Below are positions 20,868-31,165 of a stretch of DNA of 64,000 nucleotides, piece by piece. Position numbers and translations under genes: made by a program. The notes under the pieces were generated by a model that was given only the letters and a program-made list of their open reading frames with translations, was not told the origin of the DNA and did no database searches. The DNA is from Streptomyces sp. WAC08241 (lineage in GTDB: Bacteria > Actinomycetota > Actinomycetes > Streptomycetales > Streptomycetaceae). The stretch covers positions 2,480,001 through 2,544,000 of the forward strand of contig CP042279.1 in assembly GCA_007858575.1 (NCBI GenBank), given 5' to 3'. Within the stretch, counting starts at the first letter, position 1. Every line of letters starts with the position of its first letter.

Positions 20868-22550
20868 GCGATCACGCACCGTCGGACGAAGACCTGCTGG
20901 AGGGAACCGCCGTTCGCGGCGGCCGGGTCGGTGGTCGCGCGCGCTCCCCAGTAGCAGCCGGAGCCCCGGAAGGCGTGCGGGAGCGTCAGGGTGTACCGGG
21001 TGTCCCCTTCGCGCCGGACGGTCTCGGAGCCGTCCGCCGCGCCCGGCGACCCCTTCTCGTCGCCGGTGAACCACTCGACGAGGAGCGCCACCGGTCCCGT
21101 GCCGTCCGTCGTGATCTCGACGGTGGCCTCGCCGGTGGTGGCCCCGGTCTGCCGCAGGCCCGTGACGGAGACGGCCGTCACGGAGACGGGCGGCGTCGTC
21201 GGGGGCGTGGTCGGCGGGGTGGTGGGGGCGTGGTCGGCGGCGTCGACGGAGGTTCCGCGGTCGGAGCGGTCGGAGCGGTCGGGACGGTCGGAGTGGTCGG
21301 AGGAGTCGGGACGGTCGAGGGGGCGTCGCGGTCGGCGTGCCGTCCGTCGGGGAGGGCGTGTCCGGCGAAGCGGAGAGTCCGGGATCCGTCGGCGTGGGTG
21401 CGGGCGTGGACGCGGAGGAGAGCGAGGGGAGGGAGCGGGAGGGGAGGACGTACGCGGATCCGGCGGGGACGCGCTCGACGCGGTGTCCGTCGTCGCGAAG
21501 GCCTGCGCGGCCCGGTCCCCGTCCGGCTCCCCTCCCCGGCCCGTGCGGCGAGGGCGAGCAGCAGCGCCAGGACGAGCGCGGCCGCCCCGGCGGGCAGGCC
21601 GCGGGGAACCGGCGCCGGAGGCGCGGCGCCCCCGGCCGGGCGAACGTGGTCGTGGCGAGCGCGGTCGTGCCCCGGGCCGTACCGCCGGAGGAGGGAAGAG
21701 CAGCGGCAGGAGCGCGGCGAGGGCCGCGAGGCGGCCCCGGCCGCGCTCCTCCCAGTCCGGGCCGTACGCGGCCGTGGCGACCGACTCCAGTTCGCCGACG
21801 AACGCGGCGGCGTTCTCCGGGCGTTCGTGCGGCGCCTTGGCGAGGCCCCGCCGGATGAGCGGGCGCAGCGGCTCCGGCGCCTCCCCGTCGGGGACGGGGC
21901 CTCCAGGTGCTGGAGGGCGAGCTCGGCGAAGTTGTCGCCCGCGAAGGGCTTGCGTCCGGTCAGGCACTCGAAGAAGGTCGCGGTCGCCGCGTAGACGTCG
22001 GCCGCCGGGGAGGCGGGGGCGCCGTTCCACTGCTCGGGCGCCATGTAGGCGGGCGTCCCGGCGACGCCGGGCCTGCTGTCGCGTCCGGTCGCGATCCCGA
22101 AGTCGACCAGCTTGGACGACCCGTCGGCGGCGACCAGGACGTTCTCGGGCTTGTAGTCGCGGTGCACGACGCCCGCCCGGTGGGCGGCGGCGAGGCCCAG
22201 GAGCGAGCCCTTGAGCACCACGAGCGCGGCCTTGGGGCCGGTCGCGCCCTCCCGGGACAGGAGGGCGCGCAGCGCGACGCCGTCCACCAGCTCCATCACG
22301 ATGGCCGCGCCCGGCGGCGCCTCGACGTACTCGTAGAACCCGACGACGTACGGGCTGTCAAGGGAGCCGAGCACCCGGGCCTCGGAGCGGAAGCCGTGGA
22401 CGAACGCCCCGTCCGAACGGAGCCGCTCCCCAGGTACTTCACGGCCACCGGCGTGCCGGTCGCGTCGTGCACGGCCAGCACCACGCGCCCGCCGGCGCCC
22501 GCCCCCAGCTCCCGGGTCTCCGTGTAGCCCGGGACCACCCACGCGTTCAT
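20864..22550 (-). CDS. Transmembrane Ser/Thr protein kinase with extracellular sensor domain
   Basis: Hanks-type kinase of about 560 residues. From ATG 22550: GAGAGGRVVLAVHD (glycine loop), VAVKYL (Lys), GVVHRDYKPENVLV (catalytic loop, HRD), VDFGIA (DFG) and AYMAPEQWNG (APE). Then follow an Arg-rich juxtamembrane part, a membrane helix (AALVLALLLALAARAG), a long Thr/Pro/Ser/Asp linker encoded by 9-bp repeats around 21255-21320, and an outside domain ending in RRCVIA. At least five frame breaks occur, several in the linker. It is translationally coupled to a small membrane protein with a similar outside domain. Confidence 0.87.
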
Positions 22551-22560
22551 CCCCGTTCCT

Positions 22561-22665
22561 CCCCGGCACCGCCGCGGTCCTCCCCACAGGGACAGATTCT
22601 CGCCACGGCCGGTTCCGGAGGAAGGAAGAAGAGGGGAACGACGGAAGGGAGCGGCGGTGCCGGGG
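22561..22665. repeat. 15-bp perfect inverted repeat with long spacer
   Basis: CCCCGGCACCGCCGC at 22561-22575 is exactly mirrored at 22651-22665. The arms bracket the whole space between the GH30 stop and the kinase start, with a 75-bp purine-rich centre. It may act as a terminator for GH30 or fold across the kinase leader. Confidence 0.6.
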
Positions 22666-22666
22666 A

Positions 22667-24535
22667 TCAGCCCGTCAGGGTGAACGTCTGGGCGGCCGAA
22701 CCGTCGCAGGGCTGCTGGGACAGCCGGGCTCCGTCGGCGGTCGAGGCGTTGTCGACGGCGAGGCACTTGGCGCTGTGGCGGGCGACGAAGCGGTACCGGC
22801 CGCCGGTGCCGACGGCCTCGGGCCGCCACTGCTGGTTGGTGCCGCCCACGTAGCTCCACAGGTGGACCCTGACACCGGCGGCGGTGGCGCCGGAACCGCC
22901 GTCGACGTCCCAGACGCGGGAGTTGAACTGGTTGACGACCTGGTAGTGGCCGTCGCTCGTGGGACGGAACTGCCACTTCTGGTTGGCGCCCGTGCCGCAG
23001 CTCCACTGCTGGAGGGCGGTCCCGTCGGCCGTGCCCCAGTCGGCGGCGTCCAGGCAGGCGCCGCTGTGGGCGCCTGCGACGCGGTACCAGGCGGCCGGGT
23101 CGATCGGAGCGCCGGGGTGCTGCCGCCGCCGGTCCAGACGACGGTCGCCACGGCGCCGGCCGGGAGGGTGTAGGCGAGGACCTCCCGCCCTCGGTCAGGG
23201 AGAAGCGCCGGTCGCTGCTCGCGGTGTTGACGACGTAGGCGGCGAAGGAGCCGTCCGGGTTCTGGAAGGCGACGTTCTGCACGCCCCCGGCGCCCTGGCT
23301 GGTGGAGCCGATCCGGGTGGCGCCGGGCTTGACGAACTTGGTGACGTGGCCGAGGACGTAGTACTCGGCGTTGCGGGTGACGTCGCCGTTCGCGATCTCG
23401 ACGACGCCGTTGCAGCGGTCGGCGCAGTGGCCCTGGTGCGGGCCGCCGTTCCGGTCGAGGGCGAGGTTCCAGGTGACGACGGTCTCGCCGCCGTTGCGCA
23501 TGTTCTGCACGACGAGGTTCTCCGCGTGCCACCGGAGGGTGTCGGCGAAGGTGGTGGCCGGGTTCGCGCTGTCGGTGCCCGAGCACTCGGTGAAGAAGAC
23601 GCGCTTCCCGGCATCGACGACCTGCTGCTGGGCGGAGGGCTGCCCGCCGTAGCAGTGGAAGGCCGCTCCGATGACGCGCTGGATCCCCTGCGTGGAGGCG
23701 AAGACCTCCAGCGGGTAGTTCGGGTGGTCCCAGTTGTGGTCGTAGGCGAGGACGTTGGTCGGCAGTCCGGCGGCGGTGAGGGTCCGGTCGAGGACCTTCA
23801 GGAACGCGGCCTGCTCGGCCGCCGTCATCGACGTCGAGGGGTAACTGGTGGCGAACTCGGGCTCGTTCTGGACCGTGAGGTCGGTGAGAGTGATGCCCTG
23901 CTGCCCGTACGCCTTGATCGCCTTGACCAGGTAGTCGGCGTAGGCCTGGTACTGGTCGGCCCTCAGGCTGCCGCCGTTGAGCGAGTTGCCGGTCTTCATC
24001 CAGGCGGGCGGCGACCAGGGGGAGCCCATGAACCGGATCGCCGGGTTGAGGGCGGTCGCCTGCTTGAGGACCGGGATGATCTCCTGCTGGTCGCGGGCGA
24101 GGGAGAACGAGCCCTTGGTGTCCTCGTACGTAGAGAAACCGCCGGAGTTGAAGTCGGTGCTGCCCAGCGGCTGGCGCAGGTAGTTCAGCCCGATGCCCTC
24201 GCTCGGGGAGAAGAGCGACTTCATCAGCTCGGCCCGCTTGTCGGCGGGCAGGCCCTGGACGAGGTGGGCGGACGCCTCGGTGACCGAGGCGCCGGCGCCG
24301 GTGAACCTCTGTCCCCGGTTGCCGGCGTCGACGCGGATGTCGACGGGCTGGACCGTACCGGTGAAGGGGACGGTCTCGGCGGCGAGCTTCCGGGCCCCGT
24401 CCGGAGTGGTGACCCAGACCTGGGCGGTGGGGTCGGCGGCCTGGCGCCGCCGGCGCCGGTGGCGCCGAGGCACGCGACGGCGAGGACGAGTGCGGCGCCC
24501 GCGGCGCGGGCCCGTGCGGTCGTTCGGTGGGACAC
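22667..24535 (-). CDS. Secreted GH30 glycoside hydrolase with ricin-type CBM13
   Basis: Start GTG 24535 gives a Sec signal peptide (hydrophobic AAGAALVLAVACLGATGAGG). The GH30 (glucosylceramidase-like, endo-beta-1,6-glucanase or xylanase) domain contains FTGAGASVTEASAHL, GSPWSPPAWMKT, the acid/base Glu in VQNEPEF and the nucleophile Glu in FFTECSGTD. The C-terminal 130 residues form a ricin B-type lectin with repeated QxW-like elements (ALQQWSCG, TNQQWRPE, QPCDG). About 620 residues. Frame breaks near 23190, 23110 and 24455. With the adjacent GH3 enzyme it would break down external beta-glucans to glucose. Confidence 0.88.
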
Positions 24536-24617
24536 GGTGCGGCTCTCCTTCGGTGGGGGTGACCTGACACGAGGGGGTGGTGCGTCCGTGCGGAACGTGG
24601 CGCGTGGGGTACGGGCG

Positions 24618-27234
24618 TCAGCCGAGGTCGAGGTCCAGGTCGAGGTCCAGGTCCAGGTCCAGGTCGAGGTCCAGGTCCAGGTCCAGGTCCAGGTCGAGCG
24701 TCAGGCGCAGGTCGCGGCTGGAGCGGCCGACGCGCAGGCGGCGACGTCCGGCGGCCGGGCGCCAGCTCCGGCGCTCCTCGTCCCAGGACTGGAAGACCCG
24801 CCGGGGCAGGGTCAGGGCGACCGTCGCGGTGCCGCCCGCGGGGACTCGGCGACGGCGAACCCGGCCAGGACGCGGACGGGTTCGCCGGGGCGCCGTCGGG
24901 GCCTCCAGATACGCCTGGACGACCTCCCGCCCGGTCCGGGGGCCGGTGTTGGTGAGGGTCACCGCGATCTGGGCTCGTCCCCGCCCGCGGCGCCGGCGCC
25001 GGTGGCGGTGGCGGTGGCGGTGGCGGTGGCGGACGGTGCGAGGGTCTCGGCGCGGTCGTAGGACCAGGTGGTCCAGCCGAGTCCGTGGCCGAAGGGGAAG
25101 GCGGGCTCGGTGCCGGCGCGGTCGTAGCCGCGGTGGCCGATGTGGAGCCCCTCGTGGTAGTCGAGGACGCCGTCGACGGGGACGGCGTCGGGGACCGGGA
25201 CGTCCTCGGCGCGGGCGGGCAGGGTCCAGGGCAGGCGGCCGGAGGGTTCGGCGCGGCCGAACAGGACGTCGGCGAGGGCGTGTCCCGCCTCCTGGCCGGG
25301 CAGCCACGCCCAGAGCAGGGCGGGCACCTCGCCGGCCCAGGGCAGCAGGACCGGGGCGCCGGCGTTGACCACCACGACGGTACGGGGTTGGCCGCGGCCA
25401 CCGCGCGTACAAGGCGGTGCTGCTGCGGGGTCAGTTCCAGGTCGGGGCGGTCCCAGCCCTCGGACTCGACCTCCTCGTTCGTCCCGACGACCACCACGGC
25501 GACGTCGGCCGCGCGGGCCGCCCCGACGGCCTCGGCGATCTCGTCCTCGACGCCGGGGCCGGGCGGCAGGTGGCGCACGTGGGCGGTGACGAAGCGGCCG
25601 TAGGAGTCGGCGTCGACGACCCGGAGGTCGATCCTCAGGTCCAGGCGGACCGGTGCGGCGTCCACCCGCACGGTGCGGCGGTGGGTCCCGGGGTGGTGGT
25701 GGCCGGACTCCAGGATCAGTTCGACGCCCCGGTCGTCCTCGCCGGTGTGGACCGGCGTGCCGTCGAGGGCGACTGTGAAGCGTCCGGCGCAGCCGAACTC
25801 CAGGAGGTGCTCGCCCGGTTCGGCGAGGGTGATCCGGCCGGTCAGGACCACGTCGGTGACGCCGTCCGGCACGTCGAAGACCCCCAGTCGCCGGTGCGGC
25901 GGACCTCCTCGCCCACCGGGGTGCCGTCCCCGGAGAGGTACGCGGCGCGCATCCCGGTGAGGAGCGCGGGGTCGACGAAGGGGGCGTGCCGCCGGGACGA
26001 GCCGCCGCGGTGCACGGTGAGGCCGACCCCGTCCGGCAGGGCGGCCCGCAGCCCTCCGCGTATCCCACCGTGCGGACGGCGGGGACGTGGGCGCTGCCGC
26101 CGCCCTGGAGGTACGGCTCGACGGCGTTCGGCCCGATCAGCGCCACGCTGCCCAGCCGGCCCGGGTCCAGGGGAGGAGGGCCTGTTCGTCGCGCAGCAGG
26201 ACGGTGCCCCGGGTGAGGACCTCGCGCAGCGCGGCGAAGTCCGCCTCGCCGACCGGTGCGGGCGCGGGCGCGGCCGGCAGGGGCGGGGCTGCCCGCCGGG
26301 CGTCCAGGGCTCGGTGAGCTTGCCGACGCGGGCGGCGAGCCGCATCAGCCGCAGGATCTTGTCGTCGACGGCCGCCTCGTCCACCTCGCCGCGGCGGACC
26401 GCCTCGACGAGGGCGTCGCCCCACGGCCCGTCGGGGCCGGGCATGACCAGGTCGAGGCCGGCGACGGCGGTGGCCGCGGTCGTCCGGGTGGCGGCCCAGT
26501 CGCTGATCACCGCCCCGTCGTAGCCCCACTCGTCCTTCAGGACGCCCCGCAGGACGCGCCGGTGTTCGAGGAGCGGGGCGGACTCGGTGCCGTCGTCGAG
26601 GCCCGAGTACGCGCCCATCACGCTCCACGGCCCGGCCTCGGCGAGGATGCGCTCGAACGGGGCGAGGTAGACCTCGCGGAGCGTACGGGGTCGATCCTGG
26701 CGCGGTACCGCGTCCGGTCCGTCTCGGAGTCGTTCGCGACGAAGTGCTTCAGGCAGGCGGCGACGCCCTCGTCCTGGAGGCCCCGCACGAGCGCCGCGCC
26801 GAGCGCGCCGGAGAGCAGGGGTCCTCCGAGAGGCACTCGAAGTGGCGGCCGGCGACCGGGGTGCGCTGGAGGTTGACCAGCGGGGCCAGGACGACGTCCA
26901 CCTCCTTCCGGCGGGCCTCGGCGGCGAAGACGCGTCCGAGGCGCTCGGCCAGCTCCGTGTCCCAGGTGGCGCCGGTGGCGCTCGGGGCCGGGGCGAGGAG
27001 GCCGGTCTCGCCGGGCACCTCGCCGGTCCCCCGGACGCCCTGCGGTCCGTCGGAGGTGACGACGGGGTGGAGTCCGAGCCTCGGCTCCCCGTGCAGCGCC
27101 CACAGGGACGCCCCGGTCAGCAGCCGCACCTTGGCCGTCAGGTCCAGGGTGTCGATCAGCGCGCCCCAGCGGTTTTCGTCCGCCGCCTCCGGCCGGGCCG
27201 GAGGGGCGGGACGCGCGGGCGACAGGGCAGACAT
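24618..27234 (-). CDS. GH3 beta-glucosidase with PA14 insert and (Leu-Asp)12 tail
   Basis: About 870 residues from ATG 27234. The GH3 N-domain has TSDGPQGVRG, KHFVANDSETDR and the nucleophile Asp in VISDWAAT. A PA14-type insert follows (GRITLAEPGEHLLEFGCAGRF region), then the C-domain with VVVVGTNEEVESEGWDRPDL and FPFGHGLGW, and a fibronectin-III-like end. No signal peptide, so it acts in the cytosol on imported oligosaccharides. Oddly it ends in twelve Leu-Asp pairs written by a hexanucleotide repeat. Frame breaks near 26820, 26690, 26290, 26160, 25905, 25385, 24980 and 24850. Its divergent TetR neighbour is a candidate regulator. Confidence 0.87.
24625..24696. repeat. Hexanucleotide tandem repeat, 12 units
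   Basis: Twelve uninterrupted AGGTCC/AGGTCG units, coding on the minus strand for twelve Leu-Asp pairs at the end of the GH3 protein. The unit length keeps the frame, so copy number could vary without disrupting the gene. Confidence 0.9.
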
Positions 27235-27299
27235 GGGGATCCCCTCCGGCCGTGACGACGGCGTGTCGTCGTGGTGACGGCCACATGAAAGCACACCCG

Positions 27300-27311
27300 C
27301 TAAGTACTTAG
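27300..27311. promoter_or_regulatory. Candidate TetR operator
   Basis: The perfect 12-bp palindrome CTAAGTACTTAG lies in the divergent spacer, 66 bp upstream of the GH3 start, in an AT-rich patch unlike its surroundings. A flanking GTAAG extends one side. Confidence 0.55.
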
Positions 27312-27425
27312 TAAGTGGTCTGGCTCACACTCCCCGAAGCGCCACCCGGAGCGCCACCCGGAGCGCCTCCCGGAGCGTCTCCCGAGCCGGTCTCCCGGCC
27401 TCCGGGGGCACCTATGCTGGCGCGC

Positions 27426-28081
27426 GTGAGCGACAACCCGGTAGGTAAGACGAAGCGCCCGCCCCGTACGCCCCGCAGCGCCGAGGCCAAGCGGCGACGG
27501 CAGGACATCCTGCACATCGCCATGGACACCTTCGCCGCCCGCGGCTACCACAACGCGCCGATCCAGGAGATCGCCGACCGCGCCGGGCTCACCCAGGCCG
27601 GGGTCCTGCACTACTTCCGGACCAAGGCCCAACTGCTCACCAGCGTCCTGGAACTCCGCGACCAGTCCGACATCGAGCAGCTCGGGCCCGACCGGCCGCG
27701 CGGGACGGAGTTCCTGCGCCACCTCGTCGACACCGCCCGCCGCAACGCCGAGCGCGAGGGCATCGTGCGGCTGTACGCGGTGCTCTCGGCCGAGTCCGTC
27801 ACCGTCGACCACCCGGCGCAGACCTACTTCCGCGACCGCTACACCGGGCTGCGCGCCTTCGTGGCCGACGCGCTGCGCGAGGCGGGCGGCCTCGCCGACG
27901 ACGACGCCCGCGTCGAGCCGGCCGCGAGCGCGATCATCGCCGTCATGGACGGCCTCCAGGTCCAGTGGCTCCTCGCGCCCGACGCGGTCGACATGACCGT
28001 GTCGACGGAACTCGCCCTGGACTCCCTCCTCACCACGCTCGCGCCGGACCGCTTCCCGCCGGGAGCCCCCGGCGAAGTGAC
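27426..28081 (+). CDS. TetR-family regulator
   Basis: Start GTG 27426 (VSDNPVGKTKRPP). The N-terminal helix-turn-helix reads RRRQDILHIAMDTFAARGYHNAPIQEIADRAGLTQAGVLHYFRTKAQLL, clear TetR (residues about 25-72). The ligand domain holds ESVTVDHPAQTYFRDRY and PAASAIIAVMDGLQVQWLL, as in regulators of sugar-hydrolase genes. In the sequence as given, the frame runs on into the next gene; the natural stop is probably the TGA around 28080, one base out of frame, which gives about 218 residues. Divergent from the GH3 gene and a likely repressor of it. Confidence 0.85.
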
Positions 28082-28164
28082 CGGACGGCCGCGCGGTTCC
28101 GGAGAAGCCGCGGGGCCCGTGGGGCGTCTTCCTCCGGAGCCGGATCACACGGAGGAGGCGCGTC

Positions 28165-28559
28165 ATGGAGCTGACCGCGGAGATGGCCGCCTGCCGGGAA
28201 GGGCGGGGCGAACCGGAGCGTCCGGTGGGCGAGTTCCGCAGGACGGTGCTGCTCGCCCCGCCGGCGGCCGGGTCCGACGGGGCCTGATGCCGGCCGTCCG
28301 GGGCGGTGTCCGCCGGCTGTACGCGTTCACGGACGAGGAGGCGCTCGCCCGCTTCGCGCACGCGCGCGGCGCAGGGGACCGGGAGTGGGAGTACCTGTCG
28401 GTCCTCGGCGCACACCTGGTCGACGTGGTCGTCCCCCTGGTCGGCGGTCCGGCGGGGATCGCGGTGAACGTGGCCGACGAGAACGGTTCGATGCTGTTCC
28501 CGCCGGTCCTGGGCATCGTGCCCGAGTCCTGCGCCGTCGACCGCACGGACGCCGCCTGA
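28165..28559 (+). CDS. SseB-like protein
   Basis: About 131 residues from ATG 28165 (MELTAEMAACREGRGE), with one break near 28275. The part VRRLYAFTDEEALARFAHARG followed by HLVDVVVPLVGGPAGIAVNVADENGSMLFPP matches the SseB/DUF1851-type N-terminal pattern common in Streptomyces. Function unknown in actinobacteria. The stop overlaps the start of the next gene (TGATG), so the two are translated together. Confidence 0.65.
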
Positions 28560-29173
28560 TGGCGGGCAAGGGGGACCTGGAGGTCTCGCCACCGACTACG
28601 AGGACTTCTGCGAGCGCTGGGAGTGGGGCGTGCGCAGCCTCGTGCAGAACGCGAGCGTCCTCGCGCGCTCCCTCGGCATCGCCGCCGGCACGCTGTGGGA
28701 GGAGGACCAGTACGTCCAGGGCGCCTTCAAGGTCGTGGCCAACGCCGCGTACGGCAATCCGCACGCGAGCGAGGACGAGATCGAGGCCAAGGAGTGGGGC
28801 GACATCTTCCGGGCCGACGTCTACAAGCCCGACTACAGCGCGGAGTCCTTCCGGAAGGGCGACGAGGAGATCCGGCGGACCTGGTCGGACGACCGGGACG
28901 AGGCGGTCTCCCGCGCCGTGGTGCTCACCAGCTACTGGTACGAGGTGCCCGGGTCGCGCGGCGCGCTGGCCCTCGCGTGGAGCGCGAACCTGTTCGTCCG
29001 TTCCTGGCTGTGGTGGTCGGGGCGGTTCGTGTACGGCGATCCGGAGGGCGACATCGGCATCGCCTCGGACCCCTGCCCGCCCCTGCCCGCCCCTGCCCGC
29101 CGCGTCCGCCCTGCCGGAGTGGGCCGCGCCCCTGCCGGCCCGTGTCGGGCGGGGAGAGGGCTCGGCGCCGTGA
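28559..29173 (+). CDS. Hypothetical protein coupled to the SseB-like gene
   Basis: I do not recognise the family. Start ATG 28559 (MAGKGDLEVS). The main part (28600-29070) is Trp- and acid-rich (YEDFCERWEWGVRSLVQNASVL, GTLWEEDQYVQGAFKVVANAAYGNP), soluble and probably all-helical. One break near 28592. At 29071-29100 a 10-bp unit is repeated three times, which changes frame; the most plausible end is ALPEWAAPLPARVGRGEGSAP at 29173. Probably it works with the SseB-like protein. Confidence 0.55.
   Translation: MAGKGDLEVSPPTTRTSASAGSGACAASCRTRASSRAPSASPPARCGRRTSTSRAPSRSWPTPRTAIRTRARTRSRPRSGATSSGPTSTSPTTARSPSGRATRRSGGPGRTTGTRRSPAPWCSPATGTRCPGRAARWPSRGARTCSSVPGCGGRGGSCTAIRRATSASPRTPARPCPPLPAASALPEWAAPLPARVGRGEGSAP
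29071..29100. repeat. 10-bp direct repeat x3 inside a coding region
   Basis: CCCTGCCCGC is repeated three times without a gap. Because 10 is not a multiple of 3, each unit gained or lost changes the C-terminal reading frame of the host gene. Confidence 0.85.
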
Positions 29174-29220
29174 CGGACGCGGGACGGACGCGGAGGGCCG
29201 GGGCGGGGATCCGGACGCGG

Positions 29221-29457
29221 TCAGCGGCTCGCGTACGGCAGCAGGGCCATCTCGCGGGCGTTCTTGATCGCGGCGGCGAGGGCCCGCTGCTGCTGGGCGG
29301 TCACGCGGGTGACGCGCCGGCTGCGGATCTTGCCCCGGTCGGAGAGGAACCTGCGCAGCAGGTCGGTGTCCTTGTAGTCGATGTACGTGATCCCGGCCGC
29401 GTCCAGCGGGTTGGGGCGGGACGTGGCGGGTTTGCGGGGCTCGGAGCGTCGGGCCAC
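29221..29457 (-). CDS. rpsR: 30S ribosomal protein S18, zinc-independent paralogue
   Basis: A 78-residue S18 from GTG 29457. [30 protein letters not shown] is diagnostic. It has no cysteine, so it is the C-minus form that replaces the zinc-binding S18 when zinc is scarce. Last gene of the minus-strand arm of the zinc-starvation island. Confidence 0.95.
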   Translation of the reverse strand: MARRSEPRKPATSRPNPLDAAGITYIDYKDTDLLRRFLSDRGKIRSRRVTRVTAQQQRALAAAIKNAREMALLPYASR

Positions 29458-29494
29458 GGGGTTTCTCCTTGGGTGGGCGTGTCGTACGGCGGGG

Positions 29495-30640
29495 TCAGGC
29501 GTCGAGGAGGGGGCGAAGGCCGCGGGCAGGCGCTTCCACTCCTCCGGGCCCGACGCGTACTCGGCGTCGGTCAGCAGGCAGGAGTCGAGGAGCCGTTCGA
29601 GGCCGTCCCGGTCGAGGCCGGGCGAGGTGAAGACGAGGTGCTGGCAGCAGTCGCCGTGGTCGGCGTGCCAGTCGAGCGCGGCGGCCGCCCGGCGTACGGG
29701 CGGGACCATCTCCCAGGCCGCGTCCGGCAGCGAGGCGAGCCAGGGGCCCGCGCTCTCCACGCACAGCGCCCCGCCGGCCGCGTCCCAGGCGAGCAGCGTG
29801 TCCGGGCGGTCGGCGAGCCAGAACCGGCCGCGGCTGCGGGCCGCCGCGCAGCACAGGTCCTCCAGGGCCGCGTAGAGGCGCTCGGGATGGAACGGGCGGC
29901 GGCGGTGCCAGACGAAGGTGGTCACGCCGGCCTCGTCCGCGTCCTGGGGCAGCAGCGCGCACGCGGGTGCTGGGCGGCCGCGGCGGCCTCGACGTCGAAG
30001 CCCGCGAACGCGGCCCGGGCGAGTTCGGCCGAGGCGGCCGGCACGCGGCGGGCGGTGGGGTGCAGTTGGGCGAGGAGGGCGTGGTCCTCGTCGTCCGCCT
30101 CCGCGCTGTCGACCACGGCGAGGACGGGGCGTACTCCAACTGGCGGGCCCAGGTGTCGCCGACGGTCCGCCGGTCGGTGGGGGCGGCGGCGAGCCCCGCC
30201 TCCGCGAGGTCGTCGCCGTCGGCGAGGTAGGGCAGGACGAGCGCGGGGTCCACGGCGGTGATCACGCCCGTCACGGCCAGGCGGTCCCCGCCGTGTCCGG
30301 CGATGACCTCGGCCATGGCCCTGGGCTCGACCGAGTCCCACAGTTCGACCACCGCGAGCCGGGTGAGGCCGTCGTCCGCGAGGCGTTCCAGCTCGGGGAC
30401 GAGGTCCTCGCGCAGCGCGCAGCAGGCGCAGTCGTTCACCAGCGGCGTCTCGCCCCGGGAGACGGGCCCGGAGGCGTCCCGTACGAGGCGGAGCACGGTG
30501 CCGTCGGGGGCCGAGGCGAGGTCGTGGTGGAGCGCCACGCTCCCCGGGACGGCCCGCAGGAGGCGGTCGACGACCTCCTTGCGGGCCTCGGCGTGGAGCC
30601 CGGCGACGATCACGACGGGGAGTTCGCGCACGTGCTCCAT
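29495..30640 (-). CDS. CobW/COG0523-like protein with degenerate P-loop
   Basis: About 380 residues from ATG 30640, overlapping the L31 stop (TGATG). The fold is CobW-like: VVIVAGL at the first strand, the metal motif [16 protein letters not shown] (CxCC), [17 protein letters not shown], and the C-domain [17 protein letters not shown] and [18 protein letters not shown]. The Walker A is not there: the position of GFLGAGKTT reads GLHAEARKE, and no NKxD is seen. It should therefore not hydrolyse GTP. It sits in a Zur-type island beside zinc-free ribosomal proteins and may be a metal-binding partner of the canonical CobW encoded at 32085. Breaks near 30135, 29960 and 29515. Confidence 0.8.
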   Translation of the reverse strand: MEHVRELPVVIVAGLHAEARKEVVDRLLRAVPGSVALHHDLASAPDGTVLRLVRDASGPVSRGETPLVNDCACCALREDLVPELERLADDGLTRLAVVELWDSVEPRAMAEVIAGHGGDRLAVTGVITAVDPALVLPYLADGDDLAEAGLAAAPTDRRTVGDTWARQLEYAPSSPWSTARRRTTRTTPSSPNCTPPPAACRPPRPNSPGPRSRASTSRPPRPPSTRVRAAAPGRGRGRRDHLRLAPPPPVPSRAPLRGPGGPVLRGGPQPRPVLARRPPGHAARLGRGRRGAVRGERGPLARLAAGRGLGDGPARTPGGRRARLARRPRRLLPAPRLHLARPRPGRPRTAPRLLPADRRRVRVGPGGVEAPARGLRPLLDA

Positions 30641-30885
30641 CAGCGGGCTCCGTAGCGGCGCTCGAAGCGTTCCACGCGGCCCGCGGTGTCCAGGACGCGG
30701 GCGGTGCCGGTGTAGAAGGGGTGGCTCGCCGAGGAGATCTCGACGTCGACGAGCGGGTAGGTACGGCCGTCCTCCCAGTCGATCGTCTTGTCGCTGGTCA
30801 TGGTGGACCGGGTGAGGAAAGCGGTGCCGGAGGCCGAGTCGCGGAAGACGACGGGGCCGTAGGCGGGGTGGATGCCGGGCTTCAT
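30640..30885 (-). CDS. rpmE2: 50S ribosomal protein L31 type B (zinc-independent)
   Basis: 81 residues, [20 protein letters not shown], with [25 protein letters not shown], the L31B signature. It lacks all cysteines. It replaces the zinc-containing L31 under zinc limitation and so frees zinc. Confidence 0.95.
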   Translation of the reverse strand: MKPGIHPAYGPVVFRDSASGTAFLTRSTMTSDKTIDWEDGRTYPLVDVEISSASHPFYTGTARVLDTAGRVERFERRYGAR

Positions 30886-30923
30886 GGCGGGGACCTTTCG
30901 GGCGGTGGGGTGGCGGGTCGGGG

Positions 30924-31088
30924 TCAGCGCTCTTCGCGGAAGTCGACGTGCCGGCGGGCGACGGGGTCGTACTTGCGCAGCACCATGCGGTCGGGGTCGT
31001 TGCGGCGGTTCTTGCGGGTGACGTAGGTGAAGCCGGTGCCGGCGGTGGAGCGGAGCTTGACGACCGGGCGGAGTTCGTTGCGTGCCAT
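30924..31088 (-). CDS. rpmG: 50S ribosomal protein L33 (zinc-independent)
   Basis: 54 residues, [19 protein letters not shown]...[21 protein letters not shown]. No cysteines, so the C-minus paralogue. First gene of the leftward arm, 12 bp from the Zur-type operator. Confidence 0.95.
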   Translation of the reverse strand: MARNELRPVVKLRSTAGTGFTYVTRKNRRNDPDRMVLRKYDPVARRHVDFREER

Positions 31089-31100
31089 GGGGCTAGTATA

Positions 31101-31115
31101 TGACAACGGTTTTCA
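31101..31115. promoter_or_regulatory. Zur box
   Basis: TGACAACGGTTTTCA fits the 7-1-7 actinobacterial Zur palindrome (TGAAAAC-N-GTTTTCA) at all but one arm position. It lies in the divergent region of rpmG and rpmB, so it can switch both arms. Confidence 0.8.
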
Positions 31116-31165
31116 TTATCGAAAACCACCCGTCCACGACCCCGCCCCCGAGAGGTGAACCACCC

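Noticed and set aside
24600..24700. CRISPR array
   Set aside because: The repeats are a continuous 6-bp tandem with no spacers and lie inside a reading frame.
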